The position numbers and the translations under genes were made by a program. Below the pieces are notes generated by a model. The model saw only the letters and a program-made list of their open reading frames with translations, did no database searches and was not told the DNA's origin. 64,000 nucleotides of DNA, taken from the NCBI RefSeq assembly GCF_016765675.1, contig NZ_JAESWB010000181.1, forward strand, positions 62,001 through 126,000. The letters are read 5' to 3'. Shown here in pieces: positions 34,272 through 43,098 of this stretch. Source of the stretch: Neobacillus paridis (GTDB lineage Bacteria; Bacillota; Bacilli; Bacillales; Cytobacillaceae). The number at the start of each line of letters is the position of its first letter. Positions within the stretch are counted from its first letter, which is position 1.

Positions 34272-35187
34272 AACATGCACGCTGACACAGCTGTTCTAAA
34301 CATCCAATGGTCTCCAATCGCTGCCTTTCCAGCTGTTCTTTGGACCAGTTTCCCGCATCGGCCTGCAGATCACGCCCAATCAATAACAGCATCCATAATG
34401 AAAACACTGCGGCGAACAGGTAATATTCCTTTTTAAAAACCTCCCTGTCAACCGGCTGATCAAGCTGATCAAGATAACAATCGAGGGCCGCTTCCCGCAG
34501 TTTGCAGGTCATCTTTTTCGAAAAAACAGGGTGCGCCATATCGATGACATGAAATAGATCCCAATAAGGCAGGTTCACATGGGCATGCTCCCAGTCAAGC
34601 ACGATCAAGCGACCGCCGGCAAGGGCAAAATTGCCTTGATGCAGGTCCCCGTGGGATACCACCGGCTTCATGGTAAACTCGAAATCATCAATGAGCCGGA
34701 GCTGCTTTTGGGAAAACAACTTCCGGCTCGCCCAGACTTCCACGGCCATTTCTTCAATTCCCGGCTTTATCCCGGTTACCGGAATATCCGGAAAGCCATC
34801 CAAAGAAAGCGAGTGCCACAGTGCGGCCGACCGCACCGCAGCCAGCAAGCTTTCCTCGCGAAACTCATGAGACAGCGGACCGAGGTCCTCGAGAATTAAC
34901 CAGCTGTACTGAGGGTTATCGCTAATCCGATAGGCAATCATTTTAGGAAAAACGACGGGAAAATGGGGGAGAATCTGTTCATACACCCACACTTCCCGAC
35001 CTAATTGTGCATTGTTCGTTAACGGTTTAAAGATGTACGATTCCCCTGCAGGCATAAAAAACCTTTCCACCGAGCGGCCGTTGTTGCCGCGGTAAAGGAT
35101 TTCTCTTCCGGCAATCAGTCCCCTATTCAAAGTACCATCTTCTAGTACAATTGCCGCTGGCAGCCGCTCGGTCCCACTCTCAGTCAT
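34270..35187 (-). CDS. APH/choline-kinase-family phosphotransferase
   Basis: 305 residues from ATG 35187, spaced 9 nt from GGCGGAGG. Kinase core: a lysine-type segment SYIFKPL, catalytic loop VSHGDLHQGNFAL (HGDxHxxN) and metal site LIVLDWEHAH. The family includes aminoglycoside and homoserine or choline kinases; nothing here sets the substrate, so resistance should not be assumed. The start overlaps the end of a 36-codon upstream ORF. Confidence 0.78.
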   Translation of the reverse strand: MTESGTERLPAAIVLEDGTLNRGLIAGREILYRGNNGRSVERFFMPAGESYIFKPLTNNAQLGREVWVYEQILPHFPVVFPKMIAYRISDNPQYSWLILEDLGPLSHEFREESLLAAVRSAALWHSLSLDGFPDIPVTGIKPGIEEMAVEVWASRKLFSQKQLRLIDDFEFTMKPVVSHGDLHQGNFALAGGRLIVLDWEHAHVNLPYWDLFHVIDMAHPVFSKKMTCKLREAALDCYLDQLDQPVDREVFKKEYYLFAAVFSLWMLLLIGRDLQADAGNWSKEQLERQRLETIGCLEQLCQRAC

Positions 35188-35290
35188 CACCGCAAGCCTC
35201 CGCCAAAGCGCCGGCAGGGGAAACCGCCCAGATAGCAACCCCATGTAACTGCGGGCCGCCTTCGCAGCGTTTTAAATTCATCAAGATCAT
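35180..35290 (-). CDS. Candidate 36-residue leader peptide upstream of the kinase gene
   Basis: ATG 35290 follows GGGGGAG at 5 nt, a stronger ribosome site than many in the window. The frame encodes 36 residues with RCEGGPQLHG and AVSPAGALAEACGDD. Its stop overlaps the kinase start by 8 nt, an arrangement that would couple translation. No family is recognised; it may also mark the remains of a longer N-terminus lost by frameshift. Confidence 0.35.
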   Translation of the reverse strand: MILMNLKRCEGGPQLHGVAIWAVSPAGALAEACGDD

Positions 35291-35399
35291 ACAAACTCCC
35301 CCTTTTCGTGAGGTTTCAAGAGCCGACAAAGATAGAAGGGTGATAACCCTCCTTTCATACATATGTATGTTGGAAAGGTTTATATCCTCAAGCAGCAAA

Positions 35400-35580
35400 T
35401 TTTAATGCAGTCAAAACCTATCTTCAAGCCAGTAATTTTTTTTGCGAACCGAATCCTTCCTTCAAGCCAGTAATTTTTTTGCGGATCGACCCCTTTCTTC
35501 ATTGCCAGTAATTTTTAAAAGCGGTCGTCAATCCCTTTTTCAAAAAACCTGCTTTTTAAAAGCCAGCATCAATCAAAAAA
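35400..35580. repeat. Short 38-nt array, core GCCAGTAATTTTT
   Basis: GCCAGTAATTTTT starts at 35428, 35466 and 35504 (38-nt steps), with degenerate copies further right. It lies in the gap between the kinase start and the gltC end. Confidence 0.6.
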
Positions 35581-36486
35581 CTAATTTTTATAGCGGTCGA
35601 GAATGCTAAAGAATTCTTTAAGAAACTCATAAAATAACATTTCTGCCGGCAGCAGGGAGCGGTCTGCCGGAATAATCACCCCGACCGTGCGGCTGACATC
35701 AGGCTCGGTAATCGGAATTTTGACGGTCGAGCGCGGCAGACCGTCAATCAGCGTAATTTCAGGGATCAGCGTCACCCCGAGACCAGCCGAGACTAATCCT
35801 TTAATTGCATCAATATCTTCTCCCTCAAAGGCAACCTGTGGGGCAAACCCCAGCTGGGCGCAGGCATCGACGATTATTTCCCGCAAAATATAGCCGTCCG
35901 GAAATAACACAAAGGCGGCGTCCCGCAATTCGTTTAACTTCAGGAGCCGCTTATCGGCAAGAGGGTGAGACTGCGGCAGCAGAGCGACCATTTTTTCCGT
36001 AAACAGGGTTCGGCCTTTAATCTTTTTTTCCCTTTTCGGCACCGGGCCAAGGAGCGCCAAATTGAAATCACCTCTAGCCACACCAGCAATTAAGTTGGCG
36101 TAAGAGCTCTGGTTCAGCTTAAATTTAACCTGAGGGTAGCGTTCACGAAAGGCCGAAATGGCGGTGGGCAAGGTATAAGCGGCAAGACTGCTTGGGAAGC
36201 CCACACGGATCGTCCCTTTTTCGGGATCAATCTGTTCCTCCACTTCCCGTTTGGCATTTTCAATCAGCTTCATGGCCTGCTCCATCTGTCCTAAAAACAT
36301 TTCCCCAATCGGGGTTAGCTTAACATTCCTTCCTTCGCGGAAAAACAAGCTGACCCCCAGCTCTTCTTCCAAATTAAAAATTTGCCTGCTGACAGCAGAT
36401 TGTGCAACATGCAGGGCATGGGCAGCCTCGGTTACATGCTCTCTTTTGGCCACCTCTATGAAATATTGAATCTGTCTCAACTCCAT
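35581..36486 (-). CDS. gltC: LysR-family regulator, GltC-like
   Basis: 301 residues. N-terminal HTH MELRQIQYFIEVAKREHVTE and AQSAVSRQIFNLEEELGV, then the effector domain with GFPSSLAAYTLPTAISAF, DFNLALLGPVP, FVLFPDGYILRE and EGEDIDAIKGLVSAGLGVTL, matching B. subtilis GltC throughout as I recall it. GltC activates glutamate synthase genes and interacts with glutamate dehydrogenase. Here it is divergent from gdhA, not gltAB, so it may control glutamate dehydrogenase directly. The name is by similarity. Confidence 0.75.
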   Translation of the reverse strand: MELRQIQYFIEVAKREHVTEAAHALHVAQSAVSRQIFNLEEELGVSLFFREGRNVKLTPIGEMFLGQMEQAMKLIENAKREVEEQIDPEKGTIRVGFPSSLAAYTLPTAISAFRERYPQVKFKLNQSSYANLIAGVARGDFNLALLGPVPKREKKIKGRTLFTEKMVALLPQSHPLADKRLLKLNELRDAAFVLFPDGYILREIIVDACAQLGFAPQVAFEGEDIDAIKGLVSAGLGVTLIPEITLIDGLPRSTVKIPITEPDVSRTVGVIIPADRSLLPAEMLFYEFLKEFFSILDRYKN

Positions 36487-36549
36487 CTGCCCGCCACTCC
36501 TTTCTGGAAAATAACCCTCGGTTCCTTTAAGCTAGCTTGAAACAAAATG

Positions 36550-36695
36550 TTTTCATTCCTTATGATGTGATGCAGCGTTGATTTTTGCGCTGCATGGTGG
36601 ACTACAAAAAAGGAAAAAATTTTACCAACGTCACATCCATTCCACTACGCCTTATGAACCACCCTAACGGACTCGCCAATCGGCGAGTTATCACT
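36550..36695 (-). repeat. Dispersed intergenic element, inverted copy in the gltC-gdhA gap
   Basis: Read on the minus strand it starts GATAACTCGCCGATTGGCGA and continues GTCCGTTAGGGTGG, TTCATAAGGCGTAGTGG. The far end carries the hairpin ATGCAGCG-N10-CGCTGCAT (36570-36595), whose counterpart at 38659-38683 has GTGCAGCGC/GCGCTGCAC; the closing pair covaries (A-T versus G-C). It occupies the shared gltC/gdhA promoter region. Confidence 0.6.
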
Positions 36696-36801
36696 TATCT
36701 CATTTCGGCATTAAACCTATCTATTATTCATATTGCTTAGATTATTCATCCATTATAAAATAAATCGACGCCAATAAAAAGAATTTTCAGTAAACATTTA
36801 A

Positions 36802-38214
<1,413 letters not shown>

Positions 38215-38250
38215 ATCAGCATTGACGCCATGGTCGTTGCATTCGTTTGT

Positions 38251-38280
38251 AAAAATCTCCCCAAAAGGGAGATTTTTTTT
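38251..38280 (+). terminator. Terminator of gdhA
   Basis: AAAAATCTCCC-caaaa-GGGAGATTTTTTTT. Confidence 0.88.
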
Positions 38281-38320
38281 GCCTGGATGGTAACACTATG
38301 ACTGGTAAAGGAGGGCTGAC

Positions 38321-38449
38321 ATGATGGAACAAGGAAGCACACATGAGTTTGTCGAAAAATTGCACGAAAAGCAAGAAAAAAACAGAAAAAATCAGCATAG
38401 ACAGGGCGACAATGCCCCAAGTAAAAGATTACCGAATAAAGAACATTAA
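38321..38449 (+). CDS. Small DUF4023-like protein
   Basis: 42 residues from ATG 38321 after AAAGGAGGG. The segment STHEFVEKLHEKQEKN and the C-terminal RLPNKEH match the short DUF4023 proteins of Bacillus as I recall them. It is highly charged, with no signal or membrane segment; function unknown. The second ATG (38324) is an equally possible start. Confidence 0.65.
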   Translation: MMEQGSTHEFVEKLHEKQEKNRKNQHRQGDNAPSKRLPNKEH

Positions 38450-38451
38450 AT

Positions 38452-38535
38452 GAAAACTCCACCGATTGGCAAGTCCGTTAGAGCGGTTCATGAGGCGTTG
38501 TTGAGTTTATACAACATAGGAAAGCCTAAAATTGG
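38452..38535 (+). repeat. Dispersed intergenic element, short copy
   Basis: GAAAACTCCACCGATTGGCA, AGTCCGTTAGAGCGGTTCAT, GAGGCGTTGTTGAGTTTATA, ending near ACATAGGAAAGCC. It closely parallels 51525-51605 and the minus-strand reading of 36550-36695. Confidence 0.6.
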
Positions 38536-38570
38536 GTAGAATTTTATACTCCTATTAGGATAAAGAAAAC

Positions 38571-38715
38571 TCCCCGATTGGCGAACCTTTATGGCGAAGA
38601 CAGAGGCGTAGTTACACTTATGCCTACCATGAAAGTATAACTATTTTCATTCTTTGTGGTGCAGCGCTGATTTTGCGCTGCACGGTGGACTGATAGGAAA
38701 GTTTTTCCTATCGGC
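38571..38715 (+). repeat. Dispersed intergenic element, long copy with 9-bp hairpin
   Basis: Starts GAAAACTCCCCGATTGGCGA, continues CGAAGACAGAGGCGTAGTTA, contains the 33-nt block shared inverted with 356-388, then the perfect hairpin GTGCAGCGC-tgatttt-GCGCTGCAC (38659-38683), ending GATAGGAAAGTTTTTCCTATC. Confidence 0.65.
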
Positions 38716-38719
38716 CAAA

Positions 38720-38750
38720 AACAAGCCGCGGTCAGCTTCCGCGGCTTTTA
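38720..38750 (-). terminator. Terminator of the L,D-transpeptidase gene
   Basis: AAAGCCGCGG-aagctgac-CCGCGGCTT on the minus strand, followed by GTTTTTGG. Confidence 0.82.
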
Positions 38751-38753
38751 TCG

Positions 38754-39971
38754 CTATGAGGAGGCAATCGCAATCGTTGTCATGCTGCCGCGGTCCAGTT
38801 TTGCGATCGTTTCCATATCTTTACTCACAGCAAGATAGTACCATTTATCCTCATATTTTAACCAGCTTGTCACTGTCGCCGATTGACTGTCAAGGTAATA
38901 TCTATCTCCGGATAGGGTTAACCAGCCGGTTTTTACCGCGTCATTCTTTTCTGCTAAACCTGGGCGATTATTCGTGCTGAACCAAGTATTTTCAATAAAC
39001 CCGTCTGCCTTTAGGTAGTACCATTTTCCCTCAGAATTGATCCAGCCAGTCTGCATTTCGCCGTTTACAGCAAAATAGTGCCATTTATTTTCCTTCTCCA
39101 GCCAGCCGGTTTTCATCGCTCCGGTTTGATCGAAAAAGTACTTTTTGCCATCCTCCTCCAACCAGCCCTTTTTCATCATTCCATCCTTGGCAAAATAATA
39201 GCGTTTGCCTCCATCGGCCAACCAGCCAGTTTTAGCCGCTCCTGTTTGGTCAAAGTAATAACGTTTGCCCTGCTGGTTCAACCACCCGGTTTTGGCCACG
39301 CCATTTGAATCAAAATAATATTTTTTACCACCGCTCTCTTGCCAGCCAGTCTGCATAACCCCTGCTTCGTTAAAGAAATATTTTTTTCCATTGATAGTCT
39401 GCAAGCCGGTCTTCTTCACGCCATTAGCTAAATAATACTTCTGGCCGCTAAATTCCTGCCAGCCGTTTAAATGGGCTTTGGCAATCGCCTCAAAGCTGTT
39501 GCTGGAATAGGTAATCACAACAGGAGTGTAATTTTTTACTTGGTTAAACAGCCAGCGCACCTCTGCATTATGCATCCGGATGCAGCCGCCGCTGACATAG
39601 CGGCCAATCGAATATTCATTGCTATTGCCATGAATCGCATAAGTGTCCCCATATGTACCTCGTGCGTTCAATCCCATCCAACGGTTGCCCAAAGGGTTAC
39701 GCGGGTCTCCCCCGGGGATTTTTTCTTTGTAATAAGGGCGATTGACAATCTTCGTCACAATCATAAATTTTCCTTCAGGAGTTAAATCCCTCGTCCGCCC
39801 TGTAGCAACTTTAAATGTCCGCACCAGCTTACCACTATCATAAAAAGCCAAGGTATTAATCTTCTTATTAATAATCAATAATTGCGATGTACCGCTCCCG
39901 CTCGCTTCTGAATGACCAGCAAAGAAAAATAGTCCAAATAAGACAACAAAAATAGCAGATAATTTCTTCAT
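38754..39971 (-). CDS. L,D-transpeptidase with C-terminal cell-wall-binding repeats
   Basis: 405 residues: signal peptide (1-23), YkuD catalytic domain (about 28-157), then about ten 20-residue wall-binding repeats of the form TGW-x6-K-x-YYF (GKKYYFDSNGVAKTGW, GKRYYFDQTGAAKTGW). The catalytic motif is complete: H114 in YAIHGNSNEYSIG and C130 in SGGCIRMHN. The enzyme cross-links peptidoglycan stem peptides outside the cell; the repeats resemble choline/glucan-binding repeats of streptococci and clostridia and should tether it to wall polymers. Monocistronic with its own terminator. Confidence 0.92.
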   Translation of the reverse strand: MKKLSAIFVVLFGLFFFAGHSEASGSGTSQLLIINKKINTLAFYDSGKLVRTFKVATGRTRDLTPEGKFMIVTKIVNRPYYKEKIPGGDPRNPLGNRWMGLNARGTYGDTYAIHGNSNEYSIGRYVSGGCIRMHNAEVRWLFNQVKNYTPVVITYSSNSFEAIAKAHLNGWQEFSGQKYYLANGVKKTGLQTINGKKYFFNEAGVMQTGWQESGGKKYYFDSNGVAKTGWLNQQGKRYYFDQTGAAKTGWLADGGKRYYFAKDGMMKKGWLEEDGKKYFFDQTGAMKTGWLEKENKWHYFAVNGEMQTGWINSEGKWYYLKADGFIENTWFSTNNRPGLAEKNDAVKTGWLTLSGDRYYLDSQSATVTSWLKYEDKWYYLAVSKDMETIAKLDRGSMTTIAIASS

Positions 39972-40119
39972 ATCAATCTCTCCAATTTAGTAGTTACTAC
40001 TAAAATAGCACGAGATATCTGAATATTTTGTCAAAATTTATCACCAATTTAAAAAAAAATAGATTGCTAGATAAAATGAGGAAAAAAGCCCTATATGTCT
40101 CTGCTACGTTGTCGGATAA

Positions 40120-40290
40120 TGGACTCCAATTGGCAGAAGGCACTTTTCAATTGGCGAATCAGTAGCTTCAATTGGCGTTAAGCCCTCTCCTATTGGCGGG
40201 AAACCCTCTTCTATTGGCGAAAAGCGTCCTCCTACTGGCGGGAAACCCTCTCCTATTGGCGCTAAACCCTCCCCAATTGGCGGAATGGCT
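40120..40290. repeat. 21-nt array, core YATTGGCG, eight exact units
   Basis: Cores AATTGGC/TATTGGC/TACTGGC start at 40128, 40149, 40170, 40191, 40212, 40233, 40254 and 40275, all exactly 21 nt apart. The linkers are variants of GGAAACCCTCTC. It lies between the start of the transpeptidase gene and the end of the RCC1 gene. Confidence 0.92.
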
Positions 40291-40300
40291 GTCTGAAAAG

Positions 40301-40336
40301 ACGTCAGGCACTACCATAAGGCAGCGCCTGACACTA
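40301..40336 (-). terminator. TGTCAGGC palindrome after the RCC1 gene
   Basis: GTCAGGC-N20-GCCTGAC-type arms (ACGTCAGGCACTACC, AGCGCCTGACAC). Same arm family as 12236-12284. Possible terminator for the minus-strand RCC1 gene. Confidence 0.5.
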
Positions 40337-40347
40337 AAACACCATTG

Positions 40348-42264
40348 TTATTTTGCATTCATAACTTTAACCGGTGCATTCCTTTGGCGGTATTTACTTC
40401 CAATTCCCAATTGACCATATCCGTTTGAGCCCCATGCCAAGACTGTTCCATCCGACCTTAATGCAACAGTGTGGTCGGTGCCAGCTTCAACCGCGACTAC
40501 TTTTGTAATCGGAACCTTGACAGGGTAGGGTGCGTTCGTTGCTTTATTATTTCCTAATTTCCCGTAACGGTTTTCACCCCATGCATAGGTTGTTCCATTG
40601 TTTGCCACTGCCACCGTATGACGGTATCCGCCATCAATCTGTTTCATTTGCTGCAGATAGCCCCCGCCGTTTTCTCCTCTAATTTGGGCGGGTCTATTTT
40701 GAATCATGTTATTATAAGGAAGGCCCAATTGTCGTTGATCATTATGCCCCCAGGACCAAGCCGTTCCGTCTGCTTTAACTGCAAGGCTGTAGTAAGTTCC
40801 TCCAGTAACTTTTTTTACCTTCGTGATCAAAGGAATTTTATACGGCTTGAGGACATTGTCCATGAGATCAAAGCCGCTTTTCCCGTTGCCGATCTGGCCC
40901 CTTTCGTTATTTCCCCATGCATACACCGAGCCACCGCTCCTTACGGCTAACGAGTGGAAGCGTCCGACACCGATCGAGACTACCTTCGTTAATCCCAGCA
41001 CTTTCACGGGCCTTTCAATGGTTGCCGGGGATGTCCTGCCAATTCCCCCCTGGCCATAGGAATTATTTCCCCAGCTCCAAACCGTTCCATCCTTGCGCAG
41101 CGCCATCATATGCTCCTCTCCGGCGGCGATTGCGACAATGTTTTTCAACGATTGAATTTGGTAAGGAAACGGTCGCGGTCCGTCAATTAAGGCGAAGGGA
41201 CTGCCCCACATCCATACCGTTCCATCCTTCTTTAAAGCAAGGGAAAAATTATACCCGGCGGCAATCGCTTTTACATTTTTTAACCCTATCACTTGAACAG
41301 GTTTGGATTGATTGGTGGTATTTCCATTCCCTAATTGTCCTGTTTGATTCCAGCCAAAACTCCATACGGTTCCGTTCCTCTTCAGTACAAGCGTATGGTC
41401 AGAGCCTGCGGCAATCGCCGTTCCAGTTATCCCTTTGATTGGCTTTACCGGTTTCATAGTACCGGTCACATTGACCCAAAAAGTTTTCTTCAGACCTCGA
41501 TATTCAGCGGTTATCACGGCTTCCCCCGGTGAAATCCCTTGAATTTTCCCCTTCGAGACTGTTGCAACATGCGGATACTGGGATTTCCAGTTTGCCTCAG
41601 CGGTAACATCTTTCTTTGTTTTATTGGAATATAGCGCGATAAGCAAAACAGATCTAGCCGCTCCCGTCTTTACAGAGATGTTTTGTTGTGGCGCGGTTAA
41701 ATCAATTATCGTTACAGTGCCCTTTGGCGGTTGCGTCCCGTCGGTTGGCGGCGGGGTCTCGTCATCGTCCTCCGGCGGCTCCGCTGTTTGTAAAACAAAG
41801 CTGAATGTTACCTTCGTCGACGAAGACTGATCAATTCTTAACTTGGCATACTGACCATTATCCATTTCAATTAAATAGAGACCATTGGCTTTTAATTTGA
41901 GGGATAGTAACGGGTAACCAAGCCCATCTGTTGGAAAGGTAATCTTGTCTAAGTTCACCGGATCTGTTAACGCTTGCTGAGGAAGCTCGGCAATCCTTCT
42001 TGCCCCAATATCGCCATACTGATTAATGACAACATCTGCGGTATTTTTATCTGTCGTTACGGTCATCGTATCGAGGTCAAATCCGCCATACTTTAAGACA
42101 TCCCCGGACCATTCCAATGTGTATGCAAGCAGTGGTTCATACACGCCCTTATCTTCCTCGGACCAATACAGCATTTCACCGGCGGCACGGGCTCCGGACT
42201 GCGGAATCCACGAGGCCAATACGAAAAAAGCAACAAGCAACAACAATAGCGGTTTTTTCTTCAT
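40348..42264 (-). CDS. Secreted RCC1-repeat beta-propeller protein with Big2-like domain
   Basis: 638 residues from ATG 42264 after GGGGAGATGG. Signal peptide, an N-terminal unassigned region (about 25-150), a Pro/Thr/Asp linker, a Big2-like Ig domain (about 170-255, KDVTAEANWKSQYPHVATVSKG), then seven RCC1 repeats (for example ALKRNGTVWSFGWNQTGQLG, ALRSDGTVLAWGSNGYGQLG). Seven repeats make a full propeller. Exported RCC1 proteins are common in Bacillales and Paenibacillus; the ligand is unknown. Confidence 0.88.
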   Translation of the reverse strand: MKKKPLLLLLVAFFVLASWIPQSGARAAGEMLYWSEEDKGVYEPLLAYTLEWSGDVLKYGGFDLDTMTVTTDKNTADVVINQYGDIGARRIAELPQQALTDPVNLDKITFPTDGLGYPLLSLKLKANGLYLIEMDNGQYAKLRIDQSSSTKVTFSFVLQTAEPPEDDDETPPPTDGTQPPKGTVTIIDLTAPQQNISVKTGAARSVLLIALYSNKTKKDVTAEANWKSQYPHVATVSKGKIQGISPGEAVITAEYRGLKKTFWVNVTGTMKPVKPIKGITGTAIAAGSDHTLVLKRNGTVWSFGWNQTGQLGNGNTTNQSKPVQVIGLKNVKAIAAGYNFSLALKKDGTVWMWGSPFALIDGPRPFPYQIQSLKNIVAIAAGEEHMMALRKDGTVWSWGNNSYGQGGIGRTSPATIERPVKVLGLTKVVSIGVGRFHSLAVRSGGSVYAWGNNERGQIGNGKSGFDLMDNVLKPYKIPLITKVKKVTGGTYYSLAVKADGTAWSWGHNDQRQLGLPYNNMIQNRPAQIRGENGGGYLQQMKQIDGGYRHTVAVANNGTTYAWGENRYGKLGNNKATNAPYPVKVPITKVVAVEAGTDHTVALRSDGTVLAWGSNGYGQLGIGSKYRQRNAPVKVMNAK

Positions 42265-42479
42265 TTTCCATCTCCCCATCATTTTTTTAGTTGGAAATCT
42301 CTATTTTGAAAACAACTGATTCTAAATAAGGAATTTGACCAGTCGACAATTGATATGCTGACACATTACCAGTCGCAGGCCGCAGGATAACCACTTTATT
42401 TCCTAGCGTTCAAATTTATGAAAAAAGACTTGGCGCTTTATGTATATTCATTCTAACTTTTTAAATGAGCAGATTTTCC

Positions 42480-42640
42480 CAGAGTATCAAAAAGCGGCTG
42501 GCGATCCCCAAAAGGTGAAGACAGAGGCGCAGTTCGCCCAAAAGCATAACTTTTGAACGGCATGGCCTAAACTAACGAAGCTTTCCTTTGTGCACGTATG
42601 CGCTAAGAAGGGGTTGGAAAGAGGTTTCTAAGTTGGGTAC
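42480..42640 (+). repeat. Dispersed intergenic element, diverged copy
   Basis: GGTGAAGACAGAGGCGCAGT, TCGCCCAAAAGCATAACTTT, TGAACGGCATGGCC, AACGAAGCTTTCCTTTGTGC, ACGTATGC. Matches the copies at 16473 and 51596. The remainder of the 42.3-43.0 kb gap shows no supported gene. Confidence 0.6.
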
Positions 42641-43025
42641 ATTTGGTTTTATCACCAATTATATCATGGATTCCCGATAACAGGAAGCCATTATTAGCAG
42701 TAGCTTGCAAGCTTAATAGAGTGACAGATGGACCGATTTTTAATAGATGGCAGGAGTGGCAAAGTCCAAATTTTACCCTTCATCCATTCCTGCGCGCGTA
42801 ATCCCGAGACTTTTTCGACAAGTAATTTCGAAAAAAGTTGAAAAGAAAGTTGTTATCATCAAAACAAAATATGCCAAATCGGTTGAAGAGCGGGTTACCA
42901 CCGCGGAAACTGCGATTAAGCGGATCACGGAATCGATTAACAAATACTTCCAAGTAGATACAAATGAAGTTGCTCAAAAGAAACTAACTAAGCGGGCAGC
43001 TGCCATCCGGAAGATCTGCTACGTA

Positions 43026-43065
43026 AAAACTCTGCTGAGACTTCTCTCGGCAGAGTTTTTCTTTT
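43026..43065. terminator. Intrinsic terminator
   Basis: AAAACTCTGCTGAGA-ctt-CTCTCGGCAGAGTTTTTCTTTT (stem with one G-U pair). It points along the plus strand and also lies just beyond the end of the minus-strand glycosidase gene. Confidence 0.75.
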
Positions 43066-43098
43066 CCTATCACTAAAAGGGCGGCATGGAAGCCCTGC

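Noticed and set aside
42747-43076. 109-codon Lys-rich frame before the phosphodiester glycosidase
   Set aside because: The frame reads through the intrinsic terminator at 43026-43065 (LLRLLSAEFFF is the hairpin), has no good ribosome site and matches no family I know; it may be a gene remnant.
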